From NCBI RefSeq assembly GCF_900205965.1, contig NZ_OAOF01000005.1, forward strand, positions 124,001 through 188,000: a stretch of DNA of 64,000 nt. The letters are read 5' to 3'. This document shows, piece after piece, positions 7,887 through 16,899 of this stretch. A model generated the notes under the pieces. That model did no database searches. It was not told the origin of the DNA and worked only from the letters and a program-made list of their open reading frames with translations. Both the position numbers and the translations under genes were made by a program. The stretch's first letter is position 1; each line of letters opens with the position of its first letter. The DNA comes from Lacrimispora amygdalina. Lineage in GTDB: Bacteria; Bacillota; Clostridia; Lachnospirales; Lachnospiraceae.

Positions 7887-8285
7887 ATGGATTTTGATTC
7901 TAAACAAAAAGTATTGGTTGCAATATATATGGAGTATCAAAAAGATATTCCTGAGATGGGATTTATACATTCTCAATCTGTAGGATTAGAATGGGAAACT
8001 TTTGTAATTGCATTATCAAAGTTAGAAAATGAAGGTTTAATCAGAGGCGTTAATTTTGTTAAAGGTGGGGGTAAAATACTTTCAGCTTTTATGGACAATG
8101 TTATGATGACCCCATATGGTTTGCACTATGTAGAAACCAAACTGAATATTCAACCAGAAAAAACAGGATTGGAAAAGATGAAAGGCATAAGCCAAAATGT
8201 AGCAGCATGGGGGTGGAGTGAAGCAAAGGATTTTGCAGCAAAAGTACTATCCGAAATCATTCAGAGCCAAGCGGGTATAAAGTGA
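7887..8285 (+). CDS. YjcQ-like winged-helix protein
   Basis: A 132-residue protein. The ATG at 7887 is chosen because AAAAGGGGGA (7870-7879) precedes it; the frame could open at 7839 without RBS support. Residues 1-85 (KQKVLVAIYMEYQKDIPE ... VMMTPYGLHYVE) match the pattern of the YjcQ family, a winged-helix fold seen in phages and mobile elements. The C-terminal helix is amphipathic. Probably a DNA-binding regulator; its target is unknown. Confidence 0.6.
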   Translation: MDFDSKQKVLVAIYMEYQKDIPEMGFIHSQSVGLEWETFVIALSKLENEGLIRGVNFVKGGGKILSAFMDNVMMTPYGLHYVETKLNIQPEKTGLEKMKGISQNVAAWGWSEAKDFAAKVLSEIIQSQAGIK

Positions 8286-8319
8286 TTAAGTTACCTAAAT
8301 TTAAGTATTATAGCATTCC

Positions 8320-8347
8320 AGAGGCGGCCAACCCCGTCTCTTTTTTA
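8320..8347 (+). terminator. Terminator upstream of terminase genes
   Basis: AGAGGCGG (8320-8327) pairs with CCGTCTCT (8334-8341, one G-T wobble), followed by TTTTTT. It closes the cargo block before the packaging genes. Confidence 0.75.
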
Positions 8348-8386
8348 ATATAAAAATTAGCCAAAATGGAAGGTGAGGTGAGACTG

Positions 8387-8914
8387 ATGGCATTAACAGC
8401 CAAACAAAAAATATTTGCAGATGAATACTTGATTGATCTTAATGCTACCAGAGCTTACAAGGTAGCTTACCCCAAGGTCAAGAACGATGAAACAGCCTCA
8501 GCTGCAGGAGCCAGATTGTTAAGAAATGTTAAGGTTGAGGATTATATCCAGAAACGCATGAAAGACCGGGAAAAGCGTACTGAGATCACTCAGGACATGG
8601 TTTTGAAGGAGCTTGCAAAGATTGGATTTGCGGATGTCACTGATTTCGTCTCGATTGAAGATAAAGGAACCTATAAGGCTGTGCAGGTTAAGACCACAGA
8701 TGAAATGCCGGGGGATAAGCTGGGAGCTATTGCTGGGATCAAGGAAGGGGCAAACGGCATTGAGATTAAGCTGAACGATAAAGGGAAGGCCTTGGAGCTG
8801 ATTGGTAGGCATTTGGGTATGTTTAAAGATAAGCTGGAAGTATCCGGCACCCTGGAAACAGAGAAAACCAAGCTTGATGATCTTATCAATCAAATGCGTG
8901 GTGGTGATGGATAA
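8387..8914 (+). CDS. terS: Terminase small subunit
   Basis: A 175-residue Terminase_2-type small subunit that recognises phage DNA for packaging. The N-terminal helix-turn-helix (ALTAKQKIFADEYLIDLNAT, KVAYPKV) is followed by the typical SAAGARLLRN and IGFADVTDFV segments. The ATG at 8387 follows AAGGTGAGGTGA at 8370-8381, which excludes the earlier ATG at 8366. It overlaps terL by one base. The first ~33 codons have a near-identical copy at 49,041 in the prophage relic. Confidence 0.93.
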   Translation: MALTAKQKIFADEYLIDLNATRAYKVAYPKVKNDETASAAGARLLRNVKVEDYIQKRMKDREKRTEITQDMVLKELAKIGFADVTDFVSIEDKGTYKAVQVKTTDEMPGDKLGAIAGIKEGANGIEIKLNDKGKALELIGRHLGMFKDKLEVSGTLETEKTKLDDLINQMRGGDG

Positions 8915-10308
8915 TGAGCAATGAGCGCCTGCTTTTGTCAGAGAAGTACAAAGCCTTTCTTAAACATGATGCTCCGGTTGAGTTCCTGGAAGGGACAACG
9001 GCCGCGGGGAAAACGACAGTCGGCCTTTTTAAGTTCATGCTTAAGGTTGCGGAGAGCCCCAAGAAGCTGCACATCATAGCAGCAAAGGATACCGGTACCG
9101 CTGAGAAGAATATTATCAACAAGGATCTGGGTATTATAGACGACTTTGGGATCCTGACTGAGTACAACGGAAACGGAACTAAAGATGATAAGATCCCGCA
9201 CATTCTCTTTCATACTTCAGGAGGGGATAAGGTTATTTACGTTCTGGGTTATGGCGATAAAAAGAAGTGGCAGAAAGCCCTGGGCGGTCAGTACGGCTGC
9301 CTTTACATAGATGAGATAAACACTGCCGATATTGAGTTTGTAAGAGAGTCAGCCATGCGGTGCGATTACCTGATGGGAACGCTCAATCCTGATGATCCGA
9401 ATCTCCCTGTCTACAAAGAGTATATTAACTGCTCCCGTCCGATTCCTGAGTGGCAGGAGGAGACACCAAAAGAAATACTGGAAGAATTACGAGAGGAACC
9501 AAAGCCCGGTTGGGTGCATTGGTTCTTTTCTTTTACCCATAATTTGGGTCTGTCAAAGGAGAAGCTGGAAAACATTATCCGGAACACTCCAAAAGGTACG
9601 AAGATCTGGAAGAACAAGATCCAGGGCCTAAGAGGTAAAGCAACCGGCCTGATCTTCCCGAACTTTGACCGGAAAAAGCATGTGGTTACTAAGGCTCATG
9701 CAAAGCAGTTTATACGCAACCAAAACGATCGCCATCAAACAGAGTGGTTTGTACACTTTTCTGCAGGTCTGGATACGTCCTATTCCCAGAAGTCACCGGA
9801 TACCATTTCCATGAGCTTTATCGGGATCACGAACAGGGGAAACTGCTATGTGCTTGATGAAAAGGTGTACAACAACGCAGACCTGGGAACGCCTCTGGCC
9901 CCTACTGATACGGTCCATAACTTTATTGACTTCCTTGATCGCAACCGGAACGAATGGGGATTTGCCAGAGATACCTTTATCGATTCAGCGGATCAGGCAA
10001 CCATAACGGAGTTTTTAAAATACAAGCGCCTGAATGGCTGCGTTTACAATTTCAATGATGCCTGGAAGAAAGAGCAGATCATTGACCGTATCATCAATCA
10101 GTTAAACTGGTTTGCCGATGCAGGCGCAAAACCATGTTTCTATATCGTGGATACCTGCTCAAATTATATTCGGGAGCTTGAAGTATACAGCTGGTTGGAA
10201 GATAAGGACAATACACCAGAAGATAAAAACGATCACATGGTAAACAGCGTGCAGTATGCATGGCTGCCATATGAAGTAAAAATCGGAACAGGAAGGAGGG
10301 CTTCATAA
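8914..10308 (+). CDS. terL: Terminase large subunit
   Basis: A 464-residue packaging motor and nuclease. The Walker A-like motif EGTTAAGKTT is at residues ~26-35 and Walker B GCLYIDEIN at ~129-137. A coupling segment follows (MGTLNPDD). The C-terminal RNase H-fold nuclease shows acidic residues in GLDTSYSQKSPD, FIDSADQ and DKNDHMVNSVQYAW. Length is normal. The start overlaps the terS stop in TAATG. Confidence 0.95.
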   Translation: MSNERLLLSEKYKAFLKHDAPVEFLEGTTAAGKTTVGLFKFMLKVAESPKKLHIIAAKDTGTAEKNIINKDLGIIDDFGILTEYNGNGTKDDKIPHILFHTSGGDKVIYVLGYGDKKKWQKALGGQYGCLYIDEINTADIEFVRESAMRCDYLMGTLNPDDPNLPVYKEYINCSRPIPEWQEETPKEILEELREEPKPGWVHWFFSFTHNLGLSKEKLENIIRNTPKGTKIWKNKIQGLRGKATGLIFPNFDRKKHVVTKAHAKQFIRNQNDRHQTEWFVHFSAGLDTSYSQKSPDTISMSFIGITNRGNCYVLDEKVYNNADLGTPLAPTDTVHNFIDFLDRNRNEWGFARDTFIDSADQATITEFLKYKRLNGCVYNFNDAWKKEQIIDRIINQLNWFADAGAKPCFYIVDTCSNYIRELEVYSWLEDKDNTPEDKNDHMVNSVQYAWLPYEVKIGTGRRAS

Positions 10309-11865
10309 GTGGGTTGGTTTAAGGATATGTATTTTAAATTGCTTAAGATTGTAGGAGCAAAAGAGAGGAAGGTGGTCATAAAGGAACCCCTTTCCTTTCA
10401 GGGCAATGTTCTGAAAAATAAGATCTGGTACCGTGGAGATCCGTCAGAGCTGGAACAGTTTTTTAAACAGACTGCCTACTGTGATGTGTTTAAGGCAAGG
10501 TTCTGGGCTTCCGTTCCATTCCGGAAAGTAAGGAAAATCCATTCTGGCATTGTGGGAATCGTGGTGGATCGGTTTAAGGATATCATAACCGCAGATTTAA
10601 ACGATATCAGCTTTGGAGAAAAAGGGGATAATCAGCCTTTAAAGGAATTATGGGATAAGATTGCAGAGGATAATGACTTTGAAGGACTCCTGGGCGAAGC
10701 AGTGGCCGGTGCTTTGTCAGCCGGTGATGGTGCCTTTAAAATAAGTCTTGACCAGGTCAGTAAATATCCGATCATAGAATTTTACGAAGCAGATCATGTG
10801 GAATACAAATACCTGCGGGGCAGGTTGACTGAGATTGTCTTCTCAACAAACTACTCATATCCGGATAACAAGGAAAAGGAATATCGCTTAGAGGAGACTT
10901 ACGGGAAAGGGTATGTTCTTTATAAACTCTTCGATGATGCTGGTGGAGAAGTTCCCCTTAATACTCTTACTGAAACGGCGATCTATGAAGATACTGCCTA
11001 TGACGGGGATTACATCATGGGAGTACCCCTTATCTTCTTCACATCAAGTAAGTGGAAGGGACGAGGCAAGGCGCTGTTTGAGGGCAAGACGGACGATCTG
11101 GACGCGTTGGACGAAGTGATCAGCCAGTGGCTTGATGCAGTGAGAAAAGGAAGAGTCAACCGGTATATTCCGGAGGATATGGTTCCCAGGGATCCCAATA
11201 CAGGGCAGCTGATAGAGCCGAATGAGTTTGACAATGATTACATAGCCATAGGTGCAGTAAAGAAAGAAGGTTACAGCGATAAAATTGAGGTAGTTCAGCC
11301 CCAGATATCCTACGAAGCGTATTTAAACAGCTATACTTCCTTTCTGGATCTGGTTCTGCAGGGGATTATTTCCCCGGCTACTCTTGGTATTGATTTGAAA
11401 AAGACGGACAATGCAGAGAGCCAAAGGGAAAAGGAAAAGATCACCACTCATACCAGAGGGACGCTGGTTAAGGTGTTGTGTAAGGTTCTTCCTGAGTTGG
11501 TAAGTAAAATCATGATGACTTATGACCAGATGCAGAAAAAGGCTCCTGGGGAGTATAAAGTTTCCGTCAAGTTTGGAGAGTATGCAGCCCCAGGCTTTGA
11601 TGCTGTTGTGGAGACGGTTGGCAAGGCTAGAACCAGCGGAGTCATGAGTATAGAGAAGTCCATTGATGAAATGTATGGCGATACTCTGACAGAAGATGAA
11701 AAAGCAGAGGAAGTCAAGCGGATCAAGATTGAGCAGGGGATCTTTGAAACGGAAGAACCTGGACTAAGTACGGAAGGGGTGAAGATGGATGAAAGTCAAG
11801 GTGATGAACCGCCAGTACCAAATGAGCCAGTTGGAGTACCAGGGGCTCCTGAAAGTGGCAAGTGA
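10309..11865 (+). CDS. Portal protein (SPP1 gp6-like)
   Basis: A 518-residue portal that forms the dodecameric DNA entry ring. The GTG start directly follows the terL stop, with GGAAGGAGGG upstream. Typical segments include the N-terminal RFWASVPFRKVRKIHSGI, the central AVAGALSAGDGAFKI and the C-terminal ISPATLGIDLKKTDNAESQR with KITTHTRGTLV. The acidic, Pro-rich tail (about 490-518) overlaps the next gene by 77 bases. Confidence 0.9.
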   Translation: MGWFKDMYFKLLKIVGAKERKVVIKEPLSFQGNVLKNKIWYRGDPSELEQFFKQTAYCDVFKARFWASVPFRKVRKIHSGIVGIVVDRFKDIITADLNDISFGEKGDNQPLKELWDKIAEDNDFEGLLGEAVAGALSAGDGAFKISLDQVSKYPIIEFYEADHVEYKYLRGRLTEIVFSTNYSYPDNKEKEYRLEETYGKGYVLYKLFDDAGGEVPLNTLTETAIYEDTAYDGDYIMGVPLIFFTSSKWKGRGKALFEGKTDDLDALDEVISQWLDAVRKGRVNRYIPEDMVPRDPNTGQLIEPNEFDNDYIAIGAVKKEGYSDKIEVVQPQISYEAYLNSYTSFLDLVLQGIISPATLGIDLKKTDNAESQREKEKITTHTRGTLVKVLCKVLPELVSKIMMTYDQMQKKAPGEYKVSVKFGEYAAPGFDAVVETVGKARTSGVMSIEKSIDEMYGDTLTEDEKAEEVKRIKIEQGIFETEEPGLSTEGVKMDESQGDEPPVPNEPVGVPGAPESGK

Positions 11866-12010
11866 GCAGGTTCCGTTTGGCATTTACGCCGTTGAAAAAA
11901 AGGATTATGCAGAGCTCCGGTGTGATAAGTGCAAAAGCATTACCCAGCTGAAAGATCTTACCCGGAAGTTTAAGGCACAGGGATTAAAAGTTTTAGCAAA
12001 TGGCAGGTGA
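11789..12010 (+). CDS. Small phage head-region protein overlapping the portal gene
   Basis: A 73-residue protein in another frame from the portal tail. A CDKC pair (ELRCDKCKSI) suggests a small zinc-binding site. The C-terminus (DLTRKFKAQGLKVLANGR) overlaps the start region of the minor capsid gene. Its codon use looks natural after the portal stop, so it is likely real despite the 77-base overlap. Function unknown. Confidence 0.65.
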   Translation: MKVKVMNRQYQMSQLEYQGLLKVASEQVPFGIYAVEKKDYAELRCDKCKSITQLKDLTRKFKAQGLKVLANGR

Positions 12011-12014
12011 TCAT

Positions 12015-13916
12015 ATGAATGAGTATGATATCTCTGCCTCTTTTGAAGCGATTGAACAGGAACTTATTGCCTCCATGATCCGTAATATGAACCGACATAG
12101 GGCTGAGGAACTGAAAGAGGGATATGACTGGTCTATGTGGCAGGTAGAGCAGCTTAAGGCTCTGGAGAAATATAAGCTGGAAAATCAGAAGAAGTACAGC
12201 AAGCAGTTTAAAAGCATAAACGCCCAGATCGGAGAACTTATCTGGCAGGCCAGACAGCAGGGAGGCATGAAGCAGGAGGCGCAGATCCTCCGGGCTATTA
12301 AGAACGGCTTTAAAAGCTATAAGCCTGCTTCGGCAGCTACGCAGGCAGAGTTTTTCAAACTGAATACCCGGAAGTTGGAAGCTCTGATCAAAGCAACCAG
12401 CAATGATATGAAGAAAGCAGAGACGGCAGTCTTACGAATGGCAAATGACCAGTATCGTAAGGCTATTTTTACTGCTCAGGTGTATGCTAACTCCGGAGCC
12501 GGTACCTATGAAAAAGCAGTGGATATGGCTACCAAGGATATGCTTTCCCGTGGGCTTAACTGTGTGGAGTATAAGAATGGTGCGCGCCATGCTCTGTCAG
12601 ATTACGCAGACATGGCAATTCGGACAGCCAGTAAACGGGCATATTTGCAGGGAGAAGGGGAGAAACGTCAGGAATGGGGAATCAGTACCGTTATTGTAAA
12701 CAAGCGTGGAAACCCCTGTCCTAAGTGCCTTCCGTTTGTAGGAAAAGTTCTGATCGATGATGTGTGGAGCGGCGGAAAGGCGTCAGATGGTCCATATCCT
12801 CTTATGAGTGCAGCCATAGCAAGAGGACTCTATCACCCAAGGTGCAAGGATAGTCACAGTACATATTTCCCTGGGATATCTACTGCAGAAGATACCTGGA
12901 CGAAAAGAGAATTGAGAGGCATTGATCAAAAGTATAAACAGGAACAGAACCATCAATACAACAAAAGGCAGGCGGATAAGTATGGTCAGTTGTCTCAGTA
13001 TTCTCTTGATAAAGAAGACAAAGAAAAATACAAAAATAAAGCAGATGAATGGTCAAAAGCTTCGCAAGCTGATATAATACAGGAAGGAGCCTTTAAAAAC
13101 CTTGTTATTGATCAGCTTCCTACCATGGACAGTATCAATTCGACTCAGGACAGAAAAGTATTTGCAGAGCATCTAATAGACCGGTTAGGAATTGAACGTA
13201 ATAACATACCGGTGAAACTTCGGAAGATGGACGCCAGGGGTGGGTGCAGTTATTATCCTAAGGCTGATAAAGGTATCTGTGAATATATAGAATACGCTCT
13301 CCAATCTGATGATGAACGCTCCATGCCGTATCAAATAAAAACAGCATTTCATGAATCCTACCACTTGTCTTTACATGGACGAAAATGGGATGCAGTAAAG
13401 AATGGTCGACCAAGTGAAAAGTGGCGTATTATGGAGGAGACTTTTGCGGAGGTGGCGGCCCACCATGCTGCAGCACTATATGGCATTGAAGAGAAGCTTG
13501 CCCCAGCTTACGGTGATATTCTTGCAAAGACGCTACCCAGGCTTAAAAGGCTGCCTAAGTTTAAAAATTGTAATACTGCGATGGACTTTGGAAAGATAGC
13601 ATGGAGAGATCGTCTTCTTGGGAATAGCGGTGTCTGGGAACAATTGTATGACGATACTTTCTCATTGAGGTTTGATGAACGTAGCTATTATAAGCAATAT
13701 TATAAAAGTATTGAACTAAATAAAAAGGAGTTACTTAATAAGTTTTTTGAGAATAATCCTAAACTGCGGCAGTATGAAGACATGATGGGAGAAGATTTGA
13801 AAAACGCATTATCAAAAGTTGACCATGGAATATCGCTGGATAATTTAAGCACAAATGAGCGTGTGATATTTTCAAACGTTATAGTAAATGCTATGTGGAA
13901 GGAGGGAATAAAATAA
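12015..13916 (+). CDS. Minor capsid protein with C-terminal zincin metalloprotease domain
   Basis: A 633-residue protein (638 if the ATG at 12,000 is used; the ATG at 12,015 has AGGTGA close upstream). Residues 1-300 match the Phage_min_cap2/gp7-type minor head protein, with the Cys/His cluster NPCPKCLPFVGKV and YHPRCKDSHSTYFPG. From ~385 a separate domain begins, with FHESYHLSLHG (HExxH zinc motif) and EETFAEVAAHHAAA (likely third ligand), as in zincin peptidases. The C-terminal ~120 residues are AT-richer and Asn/Lys-rich. Such C-terminal enzyme domains on minor head proteins suggest an injected or head-associated effector. Confidence 0.85.
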   Translation: MNEYDISASFEAIEQELIASMIRNMNRHRAEELKEGYDWSMWQVEQLKALEKYKLENQKKYSKQFKSINAQIGELIWQARQQGGMKQEAQILRAIKNGFKSYKPASAATQAEFFKLNTRKLEALIKATSNDMKKAETAVLRMANDQYRKAIFTAQVYANSGAGTYEKAVDMATKDMLSRGLNCVEYKNGARHALSDYADMAIRTASKRAYLQGEGEKRQEWGISTVIVNKRGNPCPKCLPFVGKVLIDDVWSGGKASDGPYPLMSAAIARGLYHPRCKDSHSTYFPGISTAEDTWTKRELRGIDQKYKQEQNHQYNKRQADKYGQLSQYSLDKEDKEKYKNKADEWSKASQADIIQEGAFKNLVIDQLPTMDSINSTQDRKVFAEHLIDRLGIERNNIPVKLRKMDARGGCSYYPKADKGICEYIEYALQSDDERSMPYQIKTAFHESYHLSLHGRKWDAVKNGRPSEKWRIMEETFAEVAAHHAAALYGIEEKLAPAYGDILAKTLPRLKRLPKFKNCNTAMDFGKIAWRDRLLGNSGVWEQLYDDTFSLRFDERSYYKQYYKSIELNKKELLNKFFENNPKLRQYEDMMGEDLKNALSKVDHGISLDNLSTNERVIFSNVIVNAMWKEGIK

Positions 13917-14122
13917 TGGTTTACATTCCGAAACAGTGGCTTCATAATCCAGAAAATGAAGTTAAAGTACATCAATTAATTGAAGAGTATTTTCCAAACA
14001 CTTGTGTTTTGTCTATGGAAGATTTGGAAAAGCAGAAAGAATTTCCTGCCAGGTTGAAAGATCTGGGAGAGTTGGAGATCCTTAAGCATTATGAAAAAGG
14101 GGATATTGTAATGAATGGCTGA
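13916..14122 (+). CDS. Small protein coupled to the minor capsid-zincin gene
   Basis: A 68-residue protein starting at the ATG at 13,916 (TAATG overlap with the stop of the zincin gene, RBS AAGGAGGG). Soluble and acidic, no recognised domain (MVYIPKQWLHNPENEVK at the N-terminus). Its tight coupling to the zincin-bearing gene would fit an inhibitor or chaperone for that domain, but this is inference. Confidence 0.6.
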   Translation: MVYIPKQWLHNPENEVKVHQLIEEYFPNTCVLSMEDLEKQKEFPARLKDLGELEILKHYEKGDIVMNG

Positions 14123-14156
14123 TACCACTGATCTATTAAGGATTGGTGGTATTTTT
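14122..14156 (+). terminator. Terminator after the minor capsid genes
   Basis: ATACCAC (14,122-14,128) pairs with GTGGTAT (14,146-14,152), followed by TTTTA. It separates the packaging block from the scaffold-capsid block. Confidence 0.75.
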
Positions 14157-14165
14157 ATATTCTGC

Positions 14166-14182
14166 GTTGCGACCGTCGCAAC
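14166..14182. repeat. GTTGCGAC palindrome, copy 1
   Basis: GTTGCGAC-C-GTCGCAAC is a perfect inverted repeat with a 1-base centre. It lies in the leader of the scaffold-capsid genes. A 16-base version without the centre base occurs at 28,817. Confidence 0.75.
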
Positions 14183-14297
14183 AGATCGGAGGCAGTATGC
14201 ACCGGATAAGAGAGGATCCGATATAATTAAAAATCATTACAGATAAAGCGCGCGGGATATCCTGGGCGTTATTTTATTGCTTAGAAAGGATGAGATC

Positions 14298-14903
14298 ATG
14301 AAAAAAGAAGATTTTATTGCACTGGGAATTAGTGAGGAACAGGCAGCCAAAGCGGCAGAGGCTTCAAAAAAAGAGCTGGAATCCTATGTATCTAAAACTG
14401 ATTACGATACAGCCAATCAGGCAAAGGGACAGCTTGAAAAGGATATCAAGGACAGGGATAAGCAGCTGGAAGATTTAAAGAAGAACAGCGGGGATAATGC
14501 GGAGCTAAAAAAGCAGATCGAAACCCTACAGGCTGAGAACAAAGCGGCCGTGGAGAAAAACGAAGCAGACATGAAGGAACTGAAGCTTTCCACTGCTATT
14601 AAGCTGGCCATTGCCGAGTCTGCACAGGACGCAGATCTGGTAACCGGTCTGTTTGATAAATCCAAACTGATTCTTTCTGATGATGGGAATGTTACCGGTT
14701 TGGAGGAGCAGTTAAAGTCCATAAAGGAATCGAAACCATTTCTGTTTAAGGAAGTAAAGACAGAACCAGCAAAAAATACTGGTTTCCGTCCTCTTGGTGC
14801 ACCCGGTCAGCAGACTCAGACAACAACTACAACCGATGGCAGCAAGGTGAACATGAAATCCGCTATTGAAGCAGCGCTTCAGGCACAGATGCCGTCTAAA
14901 TAA
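14298..14903 (+). CDS. Capsid scaffold protein (GP20 family)
   Basis: A 201-residue, largely coiled-coil protein (about residues 35-105, Lys/Glu/Gln heptads) with the GP20-type C-terminal part (ELKLSTAIKLAIAESAQDAD ... LILSDDGNVTGLEEQL). These assist capsid assembly and are not retained in the virion. The ATG at 14,298 follows GAAAGGATGAG. The Thr/Gln-rich stretch near the C-terminus is a flexible linker. It sits directly before the major capsid gene, as expected. Confidence 0.85.
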   Translation: MKKEDFIALGISEEQAAKAAEASKKELESYVSKTDYDTANQAKGQLEKDIKDRDKQLEDLKKNSGDNAELKKQIETLQAENKAAVEKNEADMKELKLSTAIKLAIAESAQDADLVTGLFDKSKLILSDDGNVTGLEEQLKSIKESKPFLFKEVKTEPAKNTGFRPLGAPGQQTQTTTTTDGSKVNMKSAIEAALQAQMPSK

Positions 14904-14923
14904 AATTAAGGAGATGAAAAACT

Positions 14924-15883
14924 ATGGCTATTACGTTAGAAGAAGCAAGAAATAATGTGCAGGACGACCTGCAGATGGGGGTAATTGATGAATTCAGAAA
15001 GTCCAACTGGATCCTGGATCATATCACGTTTGATGATGCCGTTTCCCCGACCGGAGGCGGAGCAACCCCTACTTATTCCTACACCAGATTAAAAACACAG
15101 CCCACGGCGCAGTTCCGTGAAATCAATAAGGAATATACGCCCCATGAGGTGACCAAGGAACGCCACTCCGTAGACATTAAGGTATTTGGTGGATCCTATC
15201 AGATTGACCGTGTTATCGCCAATATGGGCGGTATCATTTCTGAAGTAGAGCTTCAACAGTCCCAGAAGATTAAGGCAGCGCAGGCGTTGTTTAATGATAC
15301 ATTTATTAATGGAGACATTGCTATAAATGGCAATGCTTTTGATGGTCTGGAAAAAGCTCTGACTGGCAGTTCGACAGAGTTTAACGCTGGAGAATCAGTC
15401 ATTGATTTGTCTACCTCCCAGCTGGTAACGGAAAATTTCCAGTACTTCCTGGATATGCTCGATGAATTCCTCCGCGGCCTTGATGGAGAACCTTCATTCA
15501 TTGCTGGTAATACCAAATTGATCTCTAAACTAAGAGCCTGTGCAAGGCGTGCTTCAATGTACAATGTAACAAAGACCGACTGGGGATCCAATGTGGAAGC
15601 CTATGGTAATATTCCGTTTGTGGATCTTGGGGCGAAACCGGGAACTAATGAGGAAGTGGTGGACATTGATGCAACCAAAGGAACCACATCACTCTTTGCG
15701 GCAAGGCTTGCGCTTGATGGACTTCACGGTGTATCCTACGCAGGAGTAGCGCCGGTGCAGACCTGGCTTCCTGACTTTACAACGGCAGGAGCAGTAAAGA
15801 CTGGTGAAGTAGAAATGAATGCGGCAATCGCCTTAAAGGCCTCCAAGGCTGCTGGAACATTTCGTAATATCAAAATAAAATAA
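14924..15883 (+). CDS. Major capsid protein
   Basis: A 319-residue HK97-fold coat protein. The N-terminal ITLEEARNNVQDDLQMGVID, the segment TAQFREINKEYTPHEVTKER and the A-domain region FIAGNTKLISKLRACARRAS are typical of clostridial phage capsids. The good RBS (AAGGAGATG) and the position after scaffold support the call. Confidence 0.9.
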   Translation: MAITLEEARNNVQDDLQMGVIDEFRKSNWILDHITFDDAVSPTGGGATPTYSYTRLKTQPTAQFREINKEYTPHEVTKERHSVDIKVFGGSYQIDRVIANMGGIISEVELQQSQKIKAAQALFNDTFINGDIAINGNAFDGLEKALTGSSTEFNAGESVIDLSTSQLVTENFQYFLDMLDEFLRGLDGEPSFIAGNTKLISKLRACARRASMYNVTKTDWGSNVEAYGNIPFVDLGAKPGTNEEVVDIDATKGTTSLFAARLALDGLHGVSYAGVAPVQTWLPDFTTAGAVKTGEVEMNAAIALKASKAAGTFRNIKIK

Positions 15884-15895
15884 GGAGGAGTTTTC

Positions 15896-16168
15896 ATGAA
15901 AGTATTTGCACCTAATAAACAATATACAGGTACGTCTGCAAGCGTATCTTTTTGCAATGGCGTGGGGGAGACAGAGGATCTGCGCCTATTACATTGGTTC
16001 AAAAGCCATGGGTATAAAGTTGAGGATCTGCCGGAATCAGAAGATCCTGCGGAAGATCCGGGAAAAGCCCAACAGGAGAATCCTGAAGCCCCAGAAGAAA
16101 ATGTAGAGAAAGAACTGGATAAGGAGATAAAGAAAGGAAAATCTTCGAACCAGAAGGCCGGTGAGTAA
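15896..16168 (+). CDS. Small head-associated phage protein
   Basis: A 90-residue protein. The N-terminal ~40 residues (KQYTGTSASVSFCNGVGETE) are compact and followed by LLHWFKSHGYKVEDL, a pattern seen in head fibre or Rho N-like phage proteins. The C-terminal half is a low-complexity Glu/Pro/Lys tail. RBS AAGGAGGAG. It lies between the capsid and connector genes. Confidence 0.65.
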   Translation: MKVFAPNKQYTGTSASVSFCNGVGETEDLRLLHWFKSHGYKVEDLPESEDPAEDPGKAQQENPEAPEENVEKELDKEIKKGKSSNQKAGE

Positions 16169-16169
16169 G

Positions 16170-16556
16170 ATGGCTTACGTCCCCTATGTGACACCGGAAT
16201 ATTACAAAGAAACCTATAAAGGTAGCACGGTGCCAGAAAATGAGCTGGAAAGAGCGCTCCGACAAGCCAGCCGCCATATTGATTCCCTGACTTACAATCG
16301 AATTGTTGGTCGGGGATTTTCCAATTTGACAGAGTTTCAACAGGAAGTCATTCAGGAAGTGGTATGTCTGCAGGCAGATTTTGAGCATGAAAACGCTGAC
16401 GAGATCAACACGATCCTGTCCAGTTACAGCATAAATGGAGTGTCGGCACAGTTTGGAAGCTCCTGGAATGTGTTCATGGATAAAGGAGTGGCTATGAAGC
16501 GTGATGTATATGCACAGCTGTCCCAGACGGGTCTGTGTTGCCGGTTAGCGAGGTGA
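16170..16556 (+). CDS. Head-tail connector protein (gp6/gp15-like)
   Basis: A 128-residue helical protein (VTPEYYKETYKGSTVPENEL, ALRQASRHIDSLTYNRI) typical of Phage_connect/gp6-type adaptors that bind the portal ring. The ATG at 16,170 is used; a GTG at 16,161 in the same frame is less likely. First of five consecutive connector and tail-completion genes. Confidence 0.8.
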   Translation: MAYVPYVTPEYYKETYKGSTVPENELERALRQASRHIDSLTYNRIVGRGFSNLTEFQQEVIQEVVCLQADFEHENADEINTILSSYSINGVSAQFGSSWNVFMDKGVAMKRDVYAQLSQTGLCCRLAR

Positions 16557-16560
16557 GCCT

Positions 16561-16899
16561 ATGAAATACCCATGTTTAGTACCGAAAAGCCTGTGTAAGA
16601 CAAATATAAAGGCCCACCTTGAAAGTGAAGAAACTAACAACCTGGGAGAGCCAAAATACAAGGCTGACTTAGATTTAAAGTGTAATTTTCAGGACAAGGC
16701 AAAGACGATCCTTACAGCAGAAAAGAAGCTGGTCCAGATAACCGGTACGGCTATGTTTCCTGGTGATATCGCTCCAGACTTCCCAACCTTAAGCGGAGGG
16801 ACCGTTACTATATTTGGGGAAGAGAGACGGATCGAGCAGGGAAGCAAGAACCGGAATCCGGACGGGACAGTGAATTTTTGCACCCTGGAGGTGATCTGA
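16561..16899 (+). CDS. Head-tail joining / head closure protein
   Basis: A 112-residue beta-rich protein (LDLKCNFQDKAKTILTAEKK, GGTVTIFGEERRIEQGSK) in the gp16/Phage_H_T_join position. It probably closes the capsid after packaging and binds the tail terminator. Its stop overlaps the next start by one base (TGATG). Confidence 0.75.
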   Translation: MKYPCLVPKSLCKTNIKAHLESEETNNLGEPKYKADLDLKCNFQDKAKTILTAEKKLVQITGTAMFPGDIAPDFPTLSGGTVTIFGEERRIEQGSKNRNPDGTVNFCTLEVI

